A stretch of DNA of 64,000 nucleotides from Halichoerus grypus (GCF_964656455.1 NC_135715.1:168484437-168548436), one strand, 5' to 3'. Counted from the stretch's first letter, positions 45,588 to 58,301 are shown. The notes: generated by a model not told the origin, from the letters alone. A program made the numbers and translations.

Positions 45588-46538
45588 TAAATGACTTCTT
45601 AAATGCTAACCCCAAAAGAAATATTTTCCTTTTTTGTCTTTGTGGACCTCTTTGTTGCATTTAACAATGCTAATCTCTTTCTTCTTAAAACCTTTTGGTG
45701 GTTTTCTTGATATTCTCCTTGTTCCTATTTCTCATACTGTATCTTTTCTGACTCTATTATATACCTTTTTTGCATTATCCATCCCCTGAATGTTGGCCCA
45801 TAGAGTTCAAGTTTAAATAGATTCTTCTTTTCTGTCTACTGCTTCGCTAAATTTTAATTCTATTTATATGTTAATGACACTAAATATAAATATCCAAACT
45901 AGAATTGTCATTCAAGACTCAGATTCATATATATTATTTCTGACTTAACCTCTCAAGCACCCCAACCTGAAAATAACTAAAACTGAATTTATCCCTACCC
46001 TCCAAATAAATATTTGTTCCGCTAGCAGCTAGCATTCTCTACACCTCTACCCAGTTATGGTGCTTGGAACCAACCTAACATATATTCTTCAATCCTCCTT
46101 ACCCCTGAATTTCCCACATCCAATTAATCACCAAGTCTTTTCATATCACCTCTACATATTATTCTCATGACCTCTGTCCTAGTTTGAGCCATTCACCTTC
46201 TTTTTCTAGACAACTGCAATAGTCTCCCAACTCTTGTCCTGCCTTCCAGCTCACAGGCTCAAATCTGTCTTCTTACCCATCTCAGAATGATGTTCAGCAT
46301 TTAAATCATAATTGGGATGTGCTCATCTTTTGCTTAACACTTTCAAGTACACTTCATTGTTGACATGAGCAGTTTTCAACATTGTTCTCTGAAAGCCTTA
46401 AGGTTCATTGGAAATGTCTGTGGGTCCACGTAGTGATGGTGGGGCTTGGTGGGGGAGTTTATGCAGTCAGAAACAGTCCAGTTCCTGGCTTCTCACCACA
46501 TCTATACTCTATTTTCCATTCTTAACCAGAGTAAATCC

Positions 46539-46577
<39 letters not shown>

Positions 46578-46595
46578 TATAATTTATATATTATA
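46539..46595. repeat. TA microsatellite
   Basis: An alternating (TA)n run with a few slips, inside the L2; self-complementary and prone to cruciform formation. Confidence 0.95.
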
Positions 46596-46860
46596 GTGCC
46601 ATATGACATGGGAGGTGGTGGTAAAAGGATGGGGGGAAGTGGAAGAAAGGAAAGGAATTGACTGTTTTTAAAAGTCTGAAAGCCATCAGCCTGCATAATA
46701 TCCAAGATTGGCAACCCTCCGCATGACCTAGCCTCTGACCAGCTCACCAGCCTCATCCCTTAAAATTCTTCTGCCTTTTAATTTATGCTCCATCACATTC
46801 ATCTAGCCACTTATTTAATAAAGGAAAGATGAGGTTTCACTGTGCTACTGCCCTCAGAAG

Positions 46861-48916
46861 AATATTCAATTTGAATTAGACCAGTTCTAATTTTGTTTCT
46901 CCTTGGACTCATGAATATGCTTTACGTTGCACAGTTGTTTCATAGATTCGAGATACTGAATCCTAATCTTTTCAGTTTTTCATGCTTATTTCCAGGAGGT
47001 TGGCTTTTTTCCCTTGCTATTCAAAGTGATCCCATCCCTTTCATCAGTATGGCAGGTGGCCCTATAAAACTGAACAGCTGTGAATCTTTCTAAGAGACCC
47101 TTCGGGGACGAGTTGAGAGCCACATTTGACCTGTTTATGTTTGGGAAGTTTTCTTTTTTTTTTAATCCTCTTTCCAGATTACTTTAAAAATGAACCATAC
47201 AACTCTACCCACTGACTAGGCACATATTTCCTAGTCAGGAAACTCAGCTGAGTGGGAGGCTGAATATAAAATTAAAGTAGCTTCCATTTGCCTAAGTGTC
47301 ATTCTCAATGTAATATACTTTTCCAAAAAGCATTCATTAATATGCATTTTAAGACTTAATTTAGAAACAGAGCCCATCATTGATCACCTCTCTGTTTACA
47401 TTTTACAGTCTGCTGGGAGTGCACTGTTAGACTCCCTTACAGGCTGCGTTTTTCTTCTCCCTTCTCTCTTTATTAGCCTCAACACCTTCCTCTAGGATCT
47501 TTATTAAAAAGATCAAGAAGAGAGGTTTTAGATTTCATAAATATTGCAGCAGCTCCACGCTCTTTGGAGAGTGGCTTCTTTAGATCGAAATGGCTTCCTA
47601 TGGGGCCAGAGAGTGTTTTGAAGCCAACAAGCCAGAAGGAATAAAACAAAAATTTCCCTCAATAAACACACCAGCACATCAGTGAGTGGGCCAAATAAAT
47701 AAGTGTGATCATGTAAGATATGCTCAGTTCTTTTCAAAAACTAGGGATTTTCTACAAAATCTTGAAGCTGAACACACTGGAGTCTCTGGACTGCACAGCT
47801 TTGATGACTGGGATAATTTTGTTAAAAAGCTAAAGAGAGTTCTTCTGTTAACCTTTTAAAAAATTGATCGCCACTATCATGAAAGTCTCTGGTGAGGAAA
47901 TATTTCATTGTGTTGAAGTCTGTATGTTTTGGAAAAGCTGACTGGTGGGTTTTGTTTTGTTTGGTTTTGTTTTTAAGCTCACTCAGTCTCAAATATTGTG
48001 TGCATATTCTGGGATATTTTATGTGTTTGGGTGCCTGCCGGGAGTCTGAGAAAGGGAGTCTGGAATAAGAAGGTATGTAATAAATGGTTGATAACACTAT
48101 TATATTGGTACATTATAATTTGCGTATATAATTTGTGATTGGACCCATTCGGCTAATTTTTAGCATGTTACAGAGTTGGAAAATGAATTAAAGTGTAGAA
48201 GGCAGGAAGCCTGGTCAAAGAACTGGGACGTTTGGATAACTCTTTTATAAGTAACTGAAACAAATTACTTAACCTTTCACTCTTTAATATGAAGGTTAAA
48301 TCCAGGGCTTAAAGTGTGGGGTTGGTGAATGAGATGGAATACAGAGAGAAATTTGTATGGTTGTACTTCACACCTTAGGCTGCAGACCCTATATTTGCAG
48401 AGTATGTTTTTTTTGAAAACAAAAATGGAGAAAAGAACAGAAGTGCACCAATGTAGTATGCATGTAATATTTTGACAGTTTTTATAAGGCCTTGAAATGT
48501 CCATATGTACCCAATGAGAATTTATGGTTAATTTGCAAGAAAATAAAGCAAACAAAAACCAAAATGCTTTCCAGGTAGAGCTAAAAACCAGGAGCTGTGC
48601 TGTTGCCCAGAGGCTTGATCCACCAAACCTTCTTAGAACATGCCTCATGGTGGGTTATGGATTGTTTTGCTTGCAGTACTGACTGATCTGCCAGAAAGGT
48701 CCACATGAAGAGGAGGCACTGATTTGATGATCTGGAGTCTCGTCAAAACTCATGATGTGACAGGGGCAAAGGGGACTGAGGATTTTCCGATTTTTTTCCC
48801 CACATCCCCGAGTTCACTCTCATGGTGGCTGCCAGGAAGCCAAATTACTATTGAACTGATGATCTGTAGCAATGTTCCTGCTCTCAGACAGTGGCAAAAA
48901 CAATCAAAAAGTGAGG
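46861..48916. other. Mostly unique DNA; conserved-looking block 47230-47760
   Basis: No repeat is recognised over 2 kb. 47230-47760 contains a perfect 12-bp palindrome ACTCAGCTGAGT (47242-47253, E-box CAGCTG in the centre) and ATTAATATGCAT (47336-47347, POU/homeodomain-like). A 123-codon minus frame at 48277-48648 is unsupported. A GTTTT-type run lies at about 47951-47973. Confidence 0.4.
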
Positions 48917-49155
48917 GAGACAGCCTGCTGTAGTAGAAGGAACATGGGTCTTAAACAACCCACACACCTTGGCTTGAATCCAGGCTTTTTTATGTTTTAG
49001 CTGTGTGAGTTTGGAGAATTTAACTAACCTCTTTGAATCTTTATTTTCTTCTGTAGAATAAGATAAAAATGTGTATTTTAGAATAATTACTAGAGGACCA
49101 GAGATAATAAATGTAAAGCATTTAGTTTACTTCTTGGTTTATAGAAAATTTCAGT
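48917..49155 (+). repeat. MIR SINE (sense)
   Basis: 'ctgctgtagtagaaggaaca', 'ccttggcttgaatccaggct', 'ttagctgtgtgagtttggag' and 'actaacctctttgaatcttt' follow MIR. Confidence 0.85.
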
Positions 49156-49724
49156 AAAAAGTGCACCTTAAAGAATAGCATGGCTTAAGAGTGGGTGCAA
49201 AGGGCAAGCAGTGGTTGACTAGGTTAACCCAATTTAGCATTGTTTCTATGTGACACACTTACAAATTTTTTTTTCCCTTTGAGTCAATAGTTCTAAGTTA
49301 TCCCTAAGTTATCCCTAAGTTATTATTAGAGGGATCTAATAATATCCCTCCTTGACTTGCCAATAAGTAATCATAATATGTGAGTTGAGATTAATAGCAT
49401 AGGGAACTAGTAAATATAACATGAGATATCAAGGCTAACATAATATTCTAGGTAACTGGGGTTGAAAGTCTCTATAAAATGTCTATCAGCAAGGCCTGCC
49501 ATTATTTTTTGATCCTAAGATATTTATTTTATGTGTTTCTATATATGTGTATGTCCATCTACTTCTTATGCCTGCAATTCATTTTACTCGAACCACAAAA
49601 TCCCTATGGCTTAACAGCAGAGAAGACATTTATACATATAATCAGGAGTTATATATAATCAGGTATTCCATGACTTGATTTGGGCAAATACTCAACTGGA
49701 TCTATCTTTTATATTCATTTATCT
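49156..49724. other. Unassigned DNA with a small tandem/hairpin at 49293-49351
   Basis: The 11-bp unit 'ctaagttatcc' repeats nearly three times from 49293. It is followed directly by overlapping inverted repeats. Nothing else is recognised. Confidence 0.5.
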
Positions 49725-50255
49725 ATTCATTCATTTAATGAATATATAACGAGTGCCAACCACTTCTTTAGGCACTTGGTATACCTATGTTTCAACAAAC
49801 AAAACAAATAAAATTCCTAAATATATGGAGATTATGTTGCATTCTAGTGGGGAAAAAAATCAGACAGTAGACAGTAAATGTGATAAATAAAAATATTATA
49901 TGTTAAAAGGTGATGAATGTTGTAAAAAAAAAAGAGAGAGAGAGAGAAGAACAAGAAATATAGAGAAAGGAGAATAGAGTGCCCAGGGAATTGTGATGGA
50001 GAGGGTTGAATAAAATAGGGTTGTCAGGAAACACGTCCTGAGGAGGTAACACTTCAGGAATCTCCTGAAAGAAAGAGGGCTAGCCATGCCATGTGCAAGG
50101 AGAGTTTCAGGCGGAAGCAGCTGTCAGTGCTGCCATATTCTTAGCATAGCAAAGAATGGACTGGATGGAAAATGGGGCTACTAGGAGAGTATAAAGTAAA
50201 ACAGGCAAGGTGGCAAGTAATACAGGGCTCAGTGTGACTTTGTAAGGTATTTCCC
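49725..50255 (-). repeat. L2 LINE (antisense)
   Basis: 'cattcatttaatgaatatat', 'gttgcattctagtggggaaa', 'gaaacacgtcctgaggaggt' and 'ggcaaggtggcaagtaata' follow antisense L2. An (AG)n run sits inside at about 49932-49948. Confidence 0.85.
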
Positions 50256-50586
50256 CCCACCTATTTATAAAAAAGGCAGGTAGATCAGAAATAAATGAAA
50301 TGTGACAGTGTGATAATAACAATGGACCATTCAAAGAGAATAGCACATCTCAAAAAGTTGAACATTAAAGTAAATCACATTGTTTTTCATTGTACACTAC
50401 AGTATGTTTAGTCTTCCAGGAAAAACAAAACAAAACTTTAACATGAGAAGGTAAATACTCCTCATTAAGGACTCTACTGGCCATCATGTGTTAGGATATC
50501 AGATTTAGTCTGTTCGAATTTTTAACACATCTTTTGAGAAAGGAAGCTTTATAGTCCTTATAATTACATTTTTAAATGTTAATAAT
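50256..50586. other. Unique spacer before a young L1
   Basis: Nothing recognised. Confidence 0.45.
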
Positions 50587-50600
50587 CACTCTACATTTTA

Positions 50601-51064
50601 TTTTTTATTTTTAAAAAAATTTTATTATGTTCTGTTAGTCACCATACATTACATCATTAGTTTTTGATGTAGTGTTCCATGATTCATTGTTTGTGTATAA
50701 CACCCAGTGCTCCATTCAGTACGTGCCCTCTTTAACACCCATCACTGGGCTAACCCATCCCCCCGCAGAACCCTCAGTTTGTTTCTCAGAGTCCATAGTC
50801 TCTCATGGTTCGTCTCCCCCTCCGATTTCCCCCCCTTCATTTTACCCTTCCTAATATCTTCTTTTTTTTTTTTAACATATAATGTATTATGTGTTTCAGA
50901 GGTACAGGTCTGTGATTCATCAGTCTTACACAATTCACAGTGCTCACCATAGCACATACCCTCCCCAATGTCTATCACCCAGCCACCCCATCCGTCCCAC
51001 CTCCCACCACTCCAGCAACCCTCAGTTTGTTTCCTGAGATTAAGAATTCCTCCTATCAGTGAGA
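50601..51064 (-). mobile_element. 5'-truncated carnivore LINE-1, perfect 14-bp TSD
   Basis: About 464 bp of carnivore L1 3'-end sequence reads antisense on the plus strand: 'gtcaccatacattacatcat', 'gtgctccattcagtacgtgc', 'catagcacataccctcccca' and 'ccctcagtttgtttcctgag'. 'cactctacatttta' is repeated exactly at 50587-50600 and 51065-51078. The T-rich end lies on the left, as expected for a minus-strand insertion. It has no coding capacity. Low divergence suggests insertion within the caniform lineage. Confidence 0.93.
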
Positions 51065-51078
51065 CACTCTACATTTTA

Positions 51079-53060
51079 AAAAGGGATTTCTGCAACAGTT
51101 CTGCTGCTATTGTTTTTTAAAATTCTGCTGTGTTTTAAAATGCATTTCCTCATAGTCAGTACTCAGTGGAAATAAGGAACAGCTGGTCAACATCTTGCAT
51201 ATCATAATCTATCATGTGTGTAATAATTATTATTAATTTACCTGGAGGATTGTCTCTTTTCCCAGATAAAATATATTCTTCCTTTAATCTACTCTCATAA
51301 ATCTTCTTTCATATCATTTTAATTCTTTGGGATTATAGTTGCTATCTAAATTCAATACTTTCTACCTGATTAGTACTTTATTTTTTTCTAATTTAAACCA
51401 AATAAGATTAAAAATTATTCTCATAAAGAATTATCTGATAAATTATCTGAATAACTTATGCTAAAATTCCGGGTTATTGGGGGAAGAAAATTTTGAACAC
51501 ATTTTCAGTATTGCCAAAGTGTTACAGGAGATAGGTTAATTCTTATATCTTTTCTCATTGTATTAAGATAGTCAAAGACACATGAAATGTGTTGGTTATT
51601 TTTGCTGTGTAATTAACTAACAAACGTAATAAAAATGTAACAAAATAAAAGAGCCTTATTATTCACAAGGTTAGCTATAAATTCATTAGTCTCTCATCTA
51701 ATCTTTGGGGGAAAGAAGATATTAGAAATTCATGGAGAAAGAATTTTAATGCCTTAGGGTGCTCGTTAGGGTACAAGTACTTGAGGGAAAAAAAGCCTCA
51801 GAAGATATAAATGAAACTTCAGAAGATATAAATGTATCATGCCACCTATCATTCTTGAACAGAGTACCATGCACTGGTTACCAATCCCAGGGAAGGAATG
51901 GTATTTACAAAAAAGTCATGAAGGATAACAAAGATCATCTCTCTGCCAACCACTAAGAACAGATGTCCAAATAGTTCTGACCATTGCATCTTGGTATCTG
52001 AATCACTGAAGAAAACACAAAACAGGCACTGGATGAATAAAGAGAAGAAATAGAGCAAAATCAGCATTAAGAGGTGGGCATCAATGCCCCATTGTCAATG
52101 TGTTTTCACGAGCATTCTTCTCATGCCGGAGTAGAAGGAACCCTGTCCTCACCACATAGAGCCGTGAAATTGACAAGGTGTTATATGATGCACATACTGT
52201 AAACAGAACAAAAGAGCACACGCTGAGTAAGAAACAAGAAAAGATATTCCCACACAATATGATAAGCCCAGCACAGCTGTGAGGACTCTTTATATCTGGA
52301 AGAAAAAGTTTATATATAAGGAAGTGTTTCAGACTTAAGGCTAGTTCTCTCCCAAAAAGTCATCATGGAAGAGAATTGGCTAATGTTAAGAATGCAGTTT
52401 AGGTTTTGATGTTTTAGTTAGTTATCGGTTTGTGACAAACCACCCCAAATTTGGGGGGCCTAAAACAACTATTTTGCATTTGCTTACAAATTTTCAATTT
52501 GGTCAGGGCTCAGTGGAATACCCAGTAGAGTCCAATTCCCATCTTGATACAGTAACTCAATTTGTGAGGTTTCTAAGGAAAAGAGCACCACGTATAGGGA
52601 AGTTGATCATGACAATTTTTTCATCCAAAGTGAATACTGGCGTGTGAAAAGAATACTGTTAATAATTGAGCTGGGAAATCTAGGACTGCCTTTGGAAAAC
52701 TGGGACCTATGTTCACCCTGTCTATAAGGGACCATGGCAAATGGGGAAAAAAGTACCATTTTATTATTAGTCAGGTGTCTGTGACTCAATACAGAGTTTT
52801 CTGGTAAACTGAACTGGGACATTTGACTAGAGCACAAATATGCTTTGCTCTCCAAATCACCAGTGACTTCCAAATCCAAAAGGTTCAGAGAACATAATTT
52901 GATGGGTGTGTGGTCGGGGGGGCAGTTAAATCAGTTTTCATGCAGTCCCTGGCTCTCTTATTTATAAGAGATAGGAGACCGAAGGATAGAGAATGAAGTA
53001 TCTGTGCCTATCTGAGGGAAAATTCCTGGCTTAGTTTATCCCTCTGCCACACTACCATAT
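51079..53060. other. Unique DNA with an old repeat piece at 52418-52640
   Basis: 'gtttgtgacaaaccacccca' and 'ggggcctaaaacaactattt' resemble a common ancient interspersed repeat ('aacaaaccaccccaaaa...cttaaaacaac' type), family not assigned. 'tcagaagatataaatg' is duplicated at 51798-51813 and 51819-51834. No gene seen. Confidence 0.45.
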
Positions 53061-53122
53061 GGGAAGAGAGAGAAGGAGAAAGAGAGAGAGAGAGAGAGAG
53101 AAGGAGAAAGAGGGAGAGAGAG
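53061..53122. repeat. GA-rich simple repeat
   Basis: (GA)n/(AGAAGG)n purine tract of about 60 bp. Confidence 0.93.
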
Positions 53123-53378
53123 GCTTTCTTATGAGAGTACTAAACTGGAATTCTGCAAATCCAGATATGTCTGATTTTCTCTCTGTACCATATGTAGGGA
53201 TGAGTTGTTGGTTTTGTTTGTTTGTTTGTTTTTTTGTCTGAGAATTGATCTAATTCTCTCCTATTTGTAGCAAGAAAGGGAAGCAAAACAGATCGAGGAG
53301 TAAAATCTAATGACACTGGGTTCAGCAGTCCCCCTGACAATTCAATCCTTGTATTTCCTAGTTATATAAGCTGTATGG
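53123..53378. other. Unassigned spacer
   Basis: Contains a short (GTTT)n run near 53214-53231. Confidence 0.45.
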
Positions 53379-53463
53379 ACACACACACACACACAAACAC
53401 ACCGATTATATAGTATACACACCATTATATAGTATAGTATATATATATCTCTCTTTCTCTCTC
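53379..53463. repeat. CA / TATAG / CT compound simple repeat
   Basis: (AC)n passes into two 'attatatagtata' copies, then (TA)n and (CT)n. Confidence 0.9.
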
Positions 53464-54814
53464 ATGTACATACATAACTTCCTTCTTTTTTCTTAATTGG
53501 TTATGATCTAAAATTCTGTGAATTACAACCAAGAATAAAGGCAGTAAACCAGCCTGATGTCTTCTCTTCATAGGGAGGGTGATGGGAGAGGAGATTTTTG
53601 TTACTCCCTCCATTCCCTTATTTTTCAGTGCTTTCTGTTGGCTTCCTGGACCCAATTGCTAAGATTCTGAAGATCCAAAGATGAGCTGCCTCTGTTGGCC
53701 AATGATATTAACAGAGTTCCAGGTAAGTCTTATTCCAGCGTCTGTGAAACTTGGTATATTTACTGATGTTCTTGTGTATCTATGAACTAGACTCACCCAA
53801 AGGATGGACCAGATTTGAGAATTGGGAAGGATATGATACTAGAAACCTGGATGAAATTAATTTTACTTTATCTTTACCATTAAAATGATCTAATGAGTCA
53901 TGCCAAACGTAAGATCAAGTAATACATGTTCAGGTAATAAGATGTACCTCTCAGCTCATTTCTTGATTATCATAGCAGTTCTTAATGAAGTGAGGAATCT
54001 GTCAGATCAGAAAAACCCAACCCTGTAGATTTGTTGCCTTTATACTATTCTAGGTTGTGGTGAGGATATGCCAACCCTTAAGGTTCTACCTCATCACCAT
54101 GGAAAGAATGTATCATTGTGCCAGTTACATTTATCCATATTTCTTTCTTTCTTTCTGTATATTTATTTCATTATCCATATTTATTTCTTAATATCCATTA
54201 AGTGTTTTTGAAATTTCAGTGAAGCTAGCTGGGCATAGCCACGATCCACTAAGTGACACTAGAGAAATGAACAGTTCAGATGTTATCTCCTGAAAGCTTG
54301 AGTTAGCAGCTTATAATAATTAATATTAATGAAAAGTATATCATATATTATGTTGAAGATTCACTCACTATTTTATTTCTCACCTCGAACTATGGCCTGT
54401 TATGTTGTCTGAGATCATCAGAGAGGGTTTTATAAAGAGCATTATAGAAGTATTATGTTAAAAAGTATAGCTACAAAGTAAAGGTCTCAAATCTTCTTTT
54501 CATTTTTAATTCTTAAAAGGGAAATTAAGATCCAAACCATAAAATTTCCCTTCTCTTATTGTCAAAGCCATGTTAACTTCCAAAAAACAATCTCCTCTTC
54601 TTGGAAGAAATGAGCTCATATATCATTTCTTCCTTGCTTTCTTGTGCTTATTCTTAGAGAAATTCTGTACAAGTGCCAACAAATGTAGCCTGAGTCATTT
54701 CCCTTGGAAAAGGTAGGGATACATAAGAACCTGCGGAGTTATATTAATCTAGTCTCAAGTACCTCACATCTCCAATTTTCCAGTTAAATGTGCTAATAGC
54801 AAAATATCAGAGCA
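53464..54814. other. Unique AT-rich DNA
   Basis: No repeat or gene recognised. Near 54130-54200 'atccatattt' is repeated among TTTC units. Confidence 0.5.
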
Positions 54815-56465
54815 TTCTATTTTCTTCTTTCTTGCATGGTTTCCGATGAGAAGTCCACTGTAATTCTTATTCTTGTTCCTATAGAGCTAAGGCATTCTTT
54901 TTTCCCCCTTTGGCATCTTTCCGGATTTTCTCTTTGATTGGGCTTTCTGAAGTTTAAATTTAATATGTTCAGGTGTAGTTTTTCTTTGTTTGTTTTGTTT
55001 TTATCCTGCTTGTGGTGCTTCACATTTCCTGAATTTGTGGTTTGGTGTCTGTCATTACGTTTAGAAAGTTCTCAGGATTATTATTTCAAATAATTCTTCT
55101 GTTTTGTTTTCTCTTTATTTCTGATAGTCTAATTATACTCATGTTAATACATTTTGAAAAAATTTCCATAGCAGTTCTTGAATTTTATTTTGCCCTAATT
55201 TGTTTTTCTCCTTGCATTTCAGTTTTGGAGGTCTCTAGTGATATATCTTCAAGCTCACTGAATTTTTTCTCAGCCACGTCCAGTCTACTGATGAGCCCAT
55301 CAAGGTATTCTTTACTTCTGTTATAGTATTTTTGATCTCTAGCATTTCCTTTGATTGTTTCTTAGGATTTCCATCTTTCTACTTATGTTACCCATTTATT
55401 CTTACATGTTGTCAATTTTTTCCCTTAGAGAGCCCTTAGCCCATTAATTGTAGTTATTTTAAATTCCCTGTGTGATGACTCCAACATCTGTGTCATTGTC
55501 TCCTCACACTGTGGGTTTTTTTTTTTTTCTATCTTTTTGAATATCTTGTAAATTTTTTTGTTGGAAACCAGGAACATTGTATTGTGTAATAAGAATTGAG
55601 GTAAATAGGGCTTTAGTGTGAAGCTAGGAGTTGGGCTTTTTAAAATGTTTCCTGTAGCAGTAGGTGTCAGCTTCTAATGTCCTTTTTTTTGCTTTCCCTT
55701 TTGAATTTGGGTTTCCCCAAGTACTCCTCTTCAAAGAGAGTCTCTGGTTTGCAGCTCTTCTAACTGTAATCTACAGTACTCAAACCCTGTGGGTGTGTGG
55801 TGGTAAGGGATGGGGAGGGTAAACGTTCTGTAACCTTATGATTTTAGTGAATCTGTGTATCTTGTTTCTAGTGGTGTAGATCCCCTCTCCCTCTACTTAG
55901 ATGATACAGAAAGGCCAGTTAAGGCTGGTATGGAGGAGAACTGCCCTTCCTTTAGCTAGATTAAGGCTCTGATAAAGTCTTTTTCTCTGGAGAATAGGTC
56001 TGTGTTATGGAGAATCCTCTGGACTTATTTCATAACAATTACACTTTCCCTCCCCTTGCAAGAGCCATAAGGGAATCTTTCGAAAATCTTTATTATGAGA
56101 ACTTTGTGAGGTCCTTGGAGAGAAAACTCTTGAAAATGTGGGATTCTTTCTAAGACTGTGGGTCCCTAGGAGTTTCTCATATTCGAGCTAGTCCATGTTC
56201 AGCCTTCATCAATTTGTGAAAATTACCATTTAAGTTGTCTACAGTCTGGGGCTCCCAGCAGCTCCTCCTCCAGGTTAGCAGATCTCAGCTCTCGAGTGTG
56301 GTTCCAGATTTCAGGTTTTCTCTGGGACCTCACTACTCTGACAAGTCCAAACAAAGACAATGATTGTCAATTTTGTTTTGTTTTGTTTTGTTTTGTTTTG
56401 TTTTTGAAAGGATGAATGATAACTTCCAAGCTCTTTATATGAAGGAGCTGAAACTGGAAGTCTGG
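54815..56465 (-). repeat. LINE-1 (L1M-type) 3' region, antisense
   Basis: Long antisense L1M 3' UTR-type sequence with landmarks in order: 'gatgagaagtccactgtaat', 'gaatttgtggtttggtgtct', 'cttcaagctcactgaatttt', 'cagtctactgatgagcccat', 'agttattttaaattccctgt', 'aggtaaatagggctttagtg', 'ggttttctctgggacctcac', and 'gataacttccaagctcttta'. There are many substitutions and no functional frame. The plus-strand frame at 55042-55326 is a shadow. Confidence 0.85.
56371..56405. repeat. TTTTG pentanucleotide repeat
   Basis: About seven TTTTG units inside the antisense L1M. Confidence 0.96.
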
Positions 56466-57574
56466 GTTGAGATTTAAATCTTAGAAGTTTAGATTTTTTT
56501 ACCCTATGCAATGCTTAATTATTTAAAAGAAAAAAAAATCCCTTCATTAATAAGACCTGTTTTTCCAGTTAAATTCTTTTCAGTGATATTTCCTCATATT
56601 TCTAGTTTTTCTCTCTTTGTTCCATAGTTACATCACAGTTACATTCATAGTTATATCAAATAAAGTGGGGACTTGGATGGACTGGACTGGAATGGACAAC
56701 AGTGGCTGATCTTAACATTATAGTCAAAGTTCTTTTATTTGCAAACCTGAGACATTGTAGAATCTATTTTGCTTTGGTTCAAGCTGCTCTAATAAACACT
56801 TCAGACGCAGGCAAACAGTCAAGTACATAAAGGAAAGGTGAATGGTATAAACAGAAAAAATTGAGAGCAGGTAGGACAGGGCTGGCCATTTAAATGAGTC
56901 ATTAAAGGGAGACACAATTTGACTATATCTCTCCCTGAAGAACTCCTTGGTGTGGGTTTATGAACTCTGGGAGAAGGGCCAAGTTAGGTCTAATTATATT
57001 TAGTTTAACGCTGCAATTTAAATGCCTAATCTTTTTCAGTTCTTTTTTTCTTCCTTTCTCTTTCTTTTTTAAATTTTGAAGTGAGCTTATTTTTATTCTT
57101 TGACCTGTCTACTATGTTTGCTAAATGGTTTAATCAGCCATCACTTCTCTATCTTTCTTGAAAAAATAATTAAAAGATGAGAATCTATTCACTCATATGC
57201 TTTGAAAGAAAACAATATTTTAATAACATTAAAAAATAAAAACATGTTGCAACAATTATAAGCCCACCATTATTATTTCTGCTTGTTTGTTGCCTTTGCA
57301 TTTTAGGTGACTGATTTCCCTTTGAATGAATTTTTAAAAAATCAGAAAAAAAAATCTGAGAATAATATAATTTGGGCTCTGGACATCGTTAAGGGAAATA
57401 TTCTTTTCTCTATGACTATTTATTCTTGGAATATTTCTCCTCTTTTGCTTTCTTCCCACAATGAATACTTATTTTACCATGTTCTTTTTTCTTTACACAA
57501 GATGGTAAGTGAGGGACTCTGCTTTTCAGTGTTGCCTTTTAAAGGTACATATATACTTTCGTAGGTATAATACT
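56466..57574. other. Unique AT-rich DNA
   Basis: No repeat or gene recognised. Short frames at 56724-56915 and 57307-57564 lack any support. Confidence 0.5.
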
Positions 57575-57750
57575 ATAGTTTGGTAGTTCTTAACCTTTTT
57601 TGGGGGGGTCACAGATTCCTCTGAGAAAATGATAAAAGCTGGGGACTCTCTTTACAGAAAAATGCACATACACATACAATTGTCATACACAGTTGAGTTT
57701 GGGAGGTTTACAGACTCCTTAAAGGCAAAATAAAGGTTTCTGATCTTTAA
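57575..57750. repeat. Possible old non-autonomous DNA transposon
   Basis: 'ggtagttcttaacctttttt', 'gggtcacagattcctctgag' and 'agaaaaatgcacatacacat' resemble a common 'ttcttaacc...ggtcacggaccc' mammalian MER-type repeat. Family not assigned. Confidence 0.5.
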
Positions 57751-58301
57751 GTAAAAAATACTTGATATATGTTTATCTCTCACAAGAGGCTCTTGTCATG
57801 TGACATACAGCCAGCCTGCCTTCTGGAAGTATCGTCTACCAGTTTGGCCCCTCTGTAGCAGAGACCTATTTTCTGCCTGATTCATCAGTCTATTTAATCT
57901 TATGTGACACTGTTCTTTGCCTATGGGCTTTACAGGGAAGAAAATAGGATTTATTGAGAATGGCCACACTGTGTGTAATAAGAACAACACTGCATTTACT
58001 GAGCTAGTGACCTATGTAATAAGTTATAAAAGATATCCAAGTAGTCTCCTATTCCCCTGCTCTAAGGAACTAATTGTGACCCTTAATCAGTGTGACTGAG
58101 GGAATGGCCTTGCTACAATTGGGATACATTGTTCTCCTTTATTGTGATCTAATTTCACTGGGTTTTTGCTTTATAAACTTATTATCAGATCTGGATTTTG
58201 CTTATAAATTTGCACAAAATACAGACTCTGACAACTGAGAATTGATTTTTTGCAGAAGGCTTTGCTTCCCTCTAATATGTTCTGCAATATTTTGACTATA
58301 G
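57751..58301. other. Unique DNA
   Basis: Nothing recognised; overlapping short frames on both strands at 57796-58099 are not supported. Confidence 0.5.

Larger units (their letters stand above)
45222..46860 (+). repeat. Long L2 LINE (sense), ORF2 3' coding region
   Basis: A rare long L2 relic. Coding-strand landmarks in order are 'ccttgcattcacttgtcaac', 'tttgttgcatttaacaatgc', 'tatatgttaatgacactaaa', 'catccaattaatcaccaag', 'gacaactgcaatagtctccc', and 'catgacctagcctctgacca'. The element is split by a Can-SINE (45368-45587) and further disturbed by a TA repeat (46539-46595). In-frame stops and indels destroy the reverse-transcriptase frame. Confidence 0.8.

Noticed and set aside
48277..48648. 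123-codon minus-strand frame
   Set aside because: No similarity, splice or promoter context; probably chance.
55042..55326. 94-codon hydrophobic plus-strand frame
   Set aside because: Lies in antisense L1M; hydrophobicity reflects T-rich composition.
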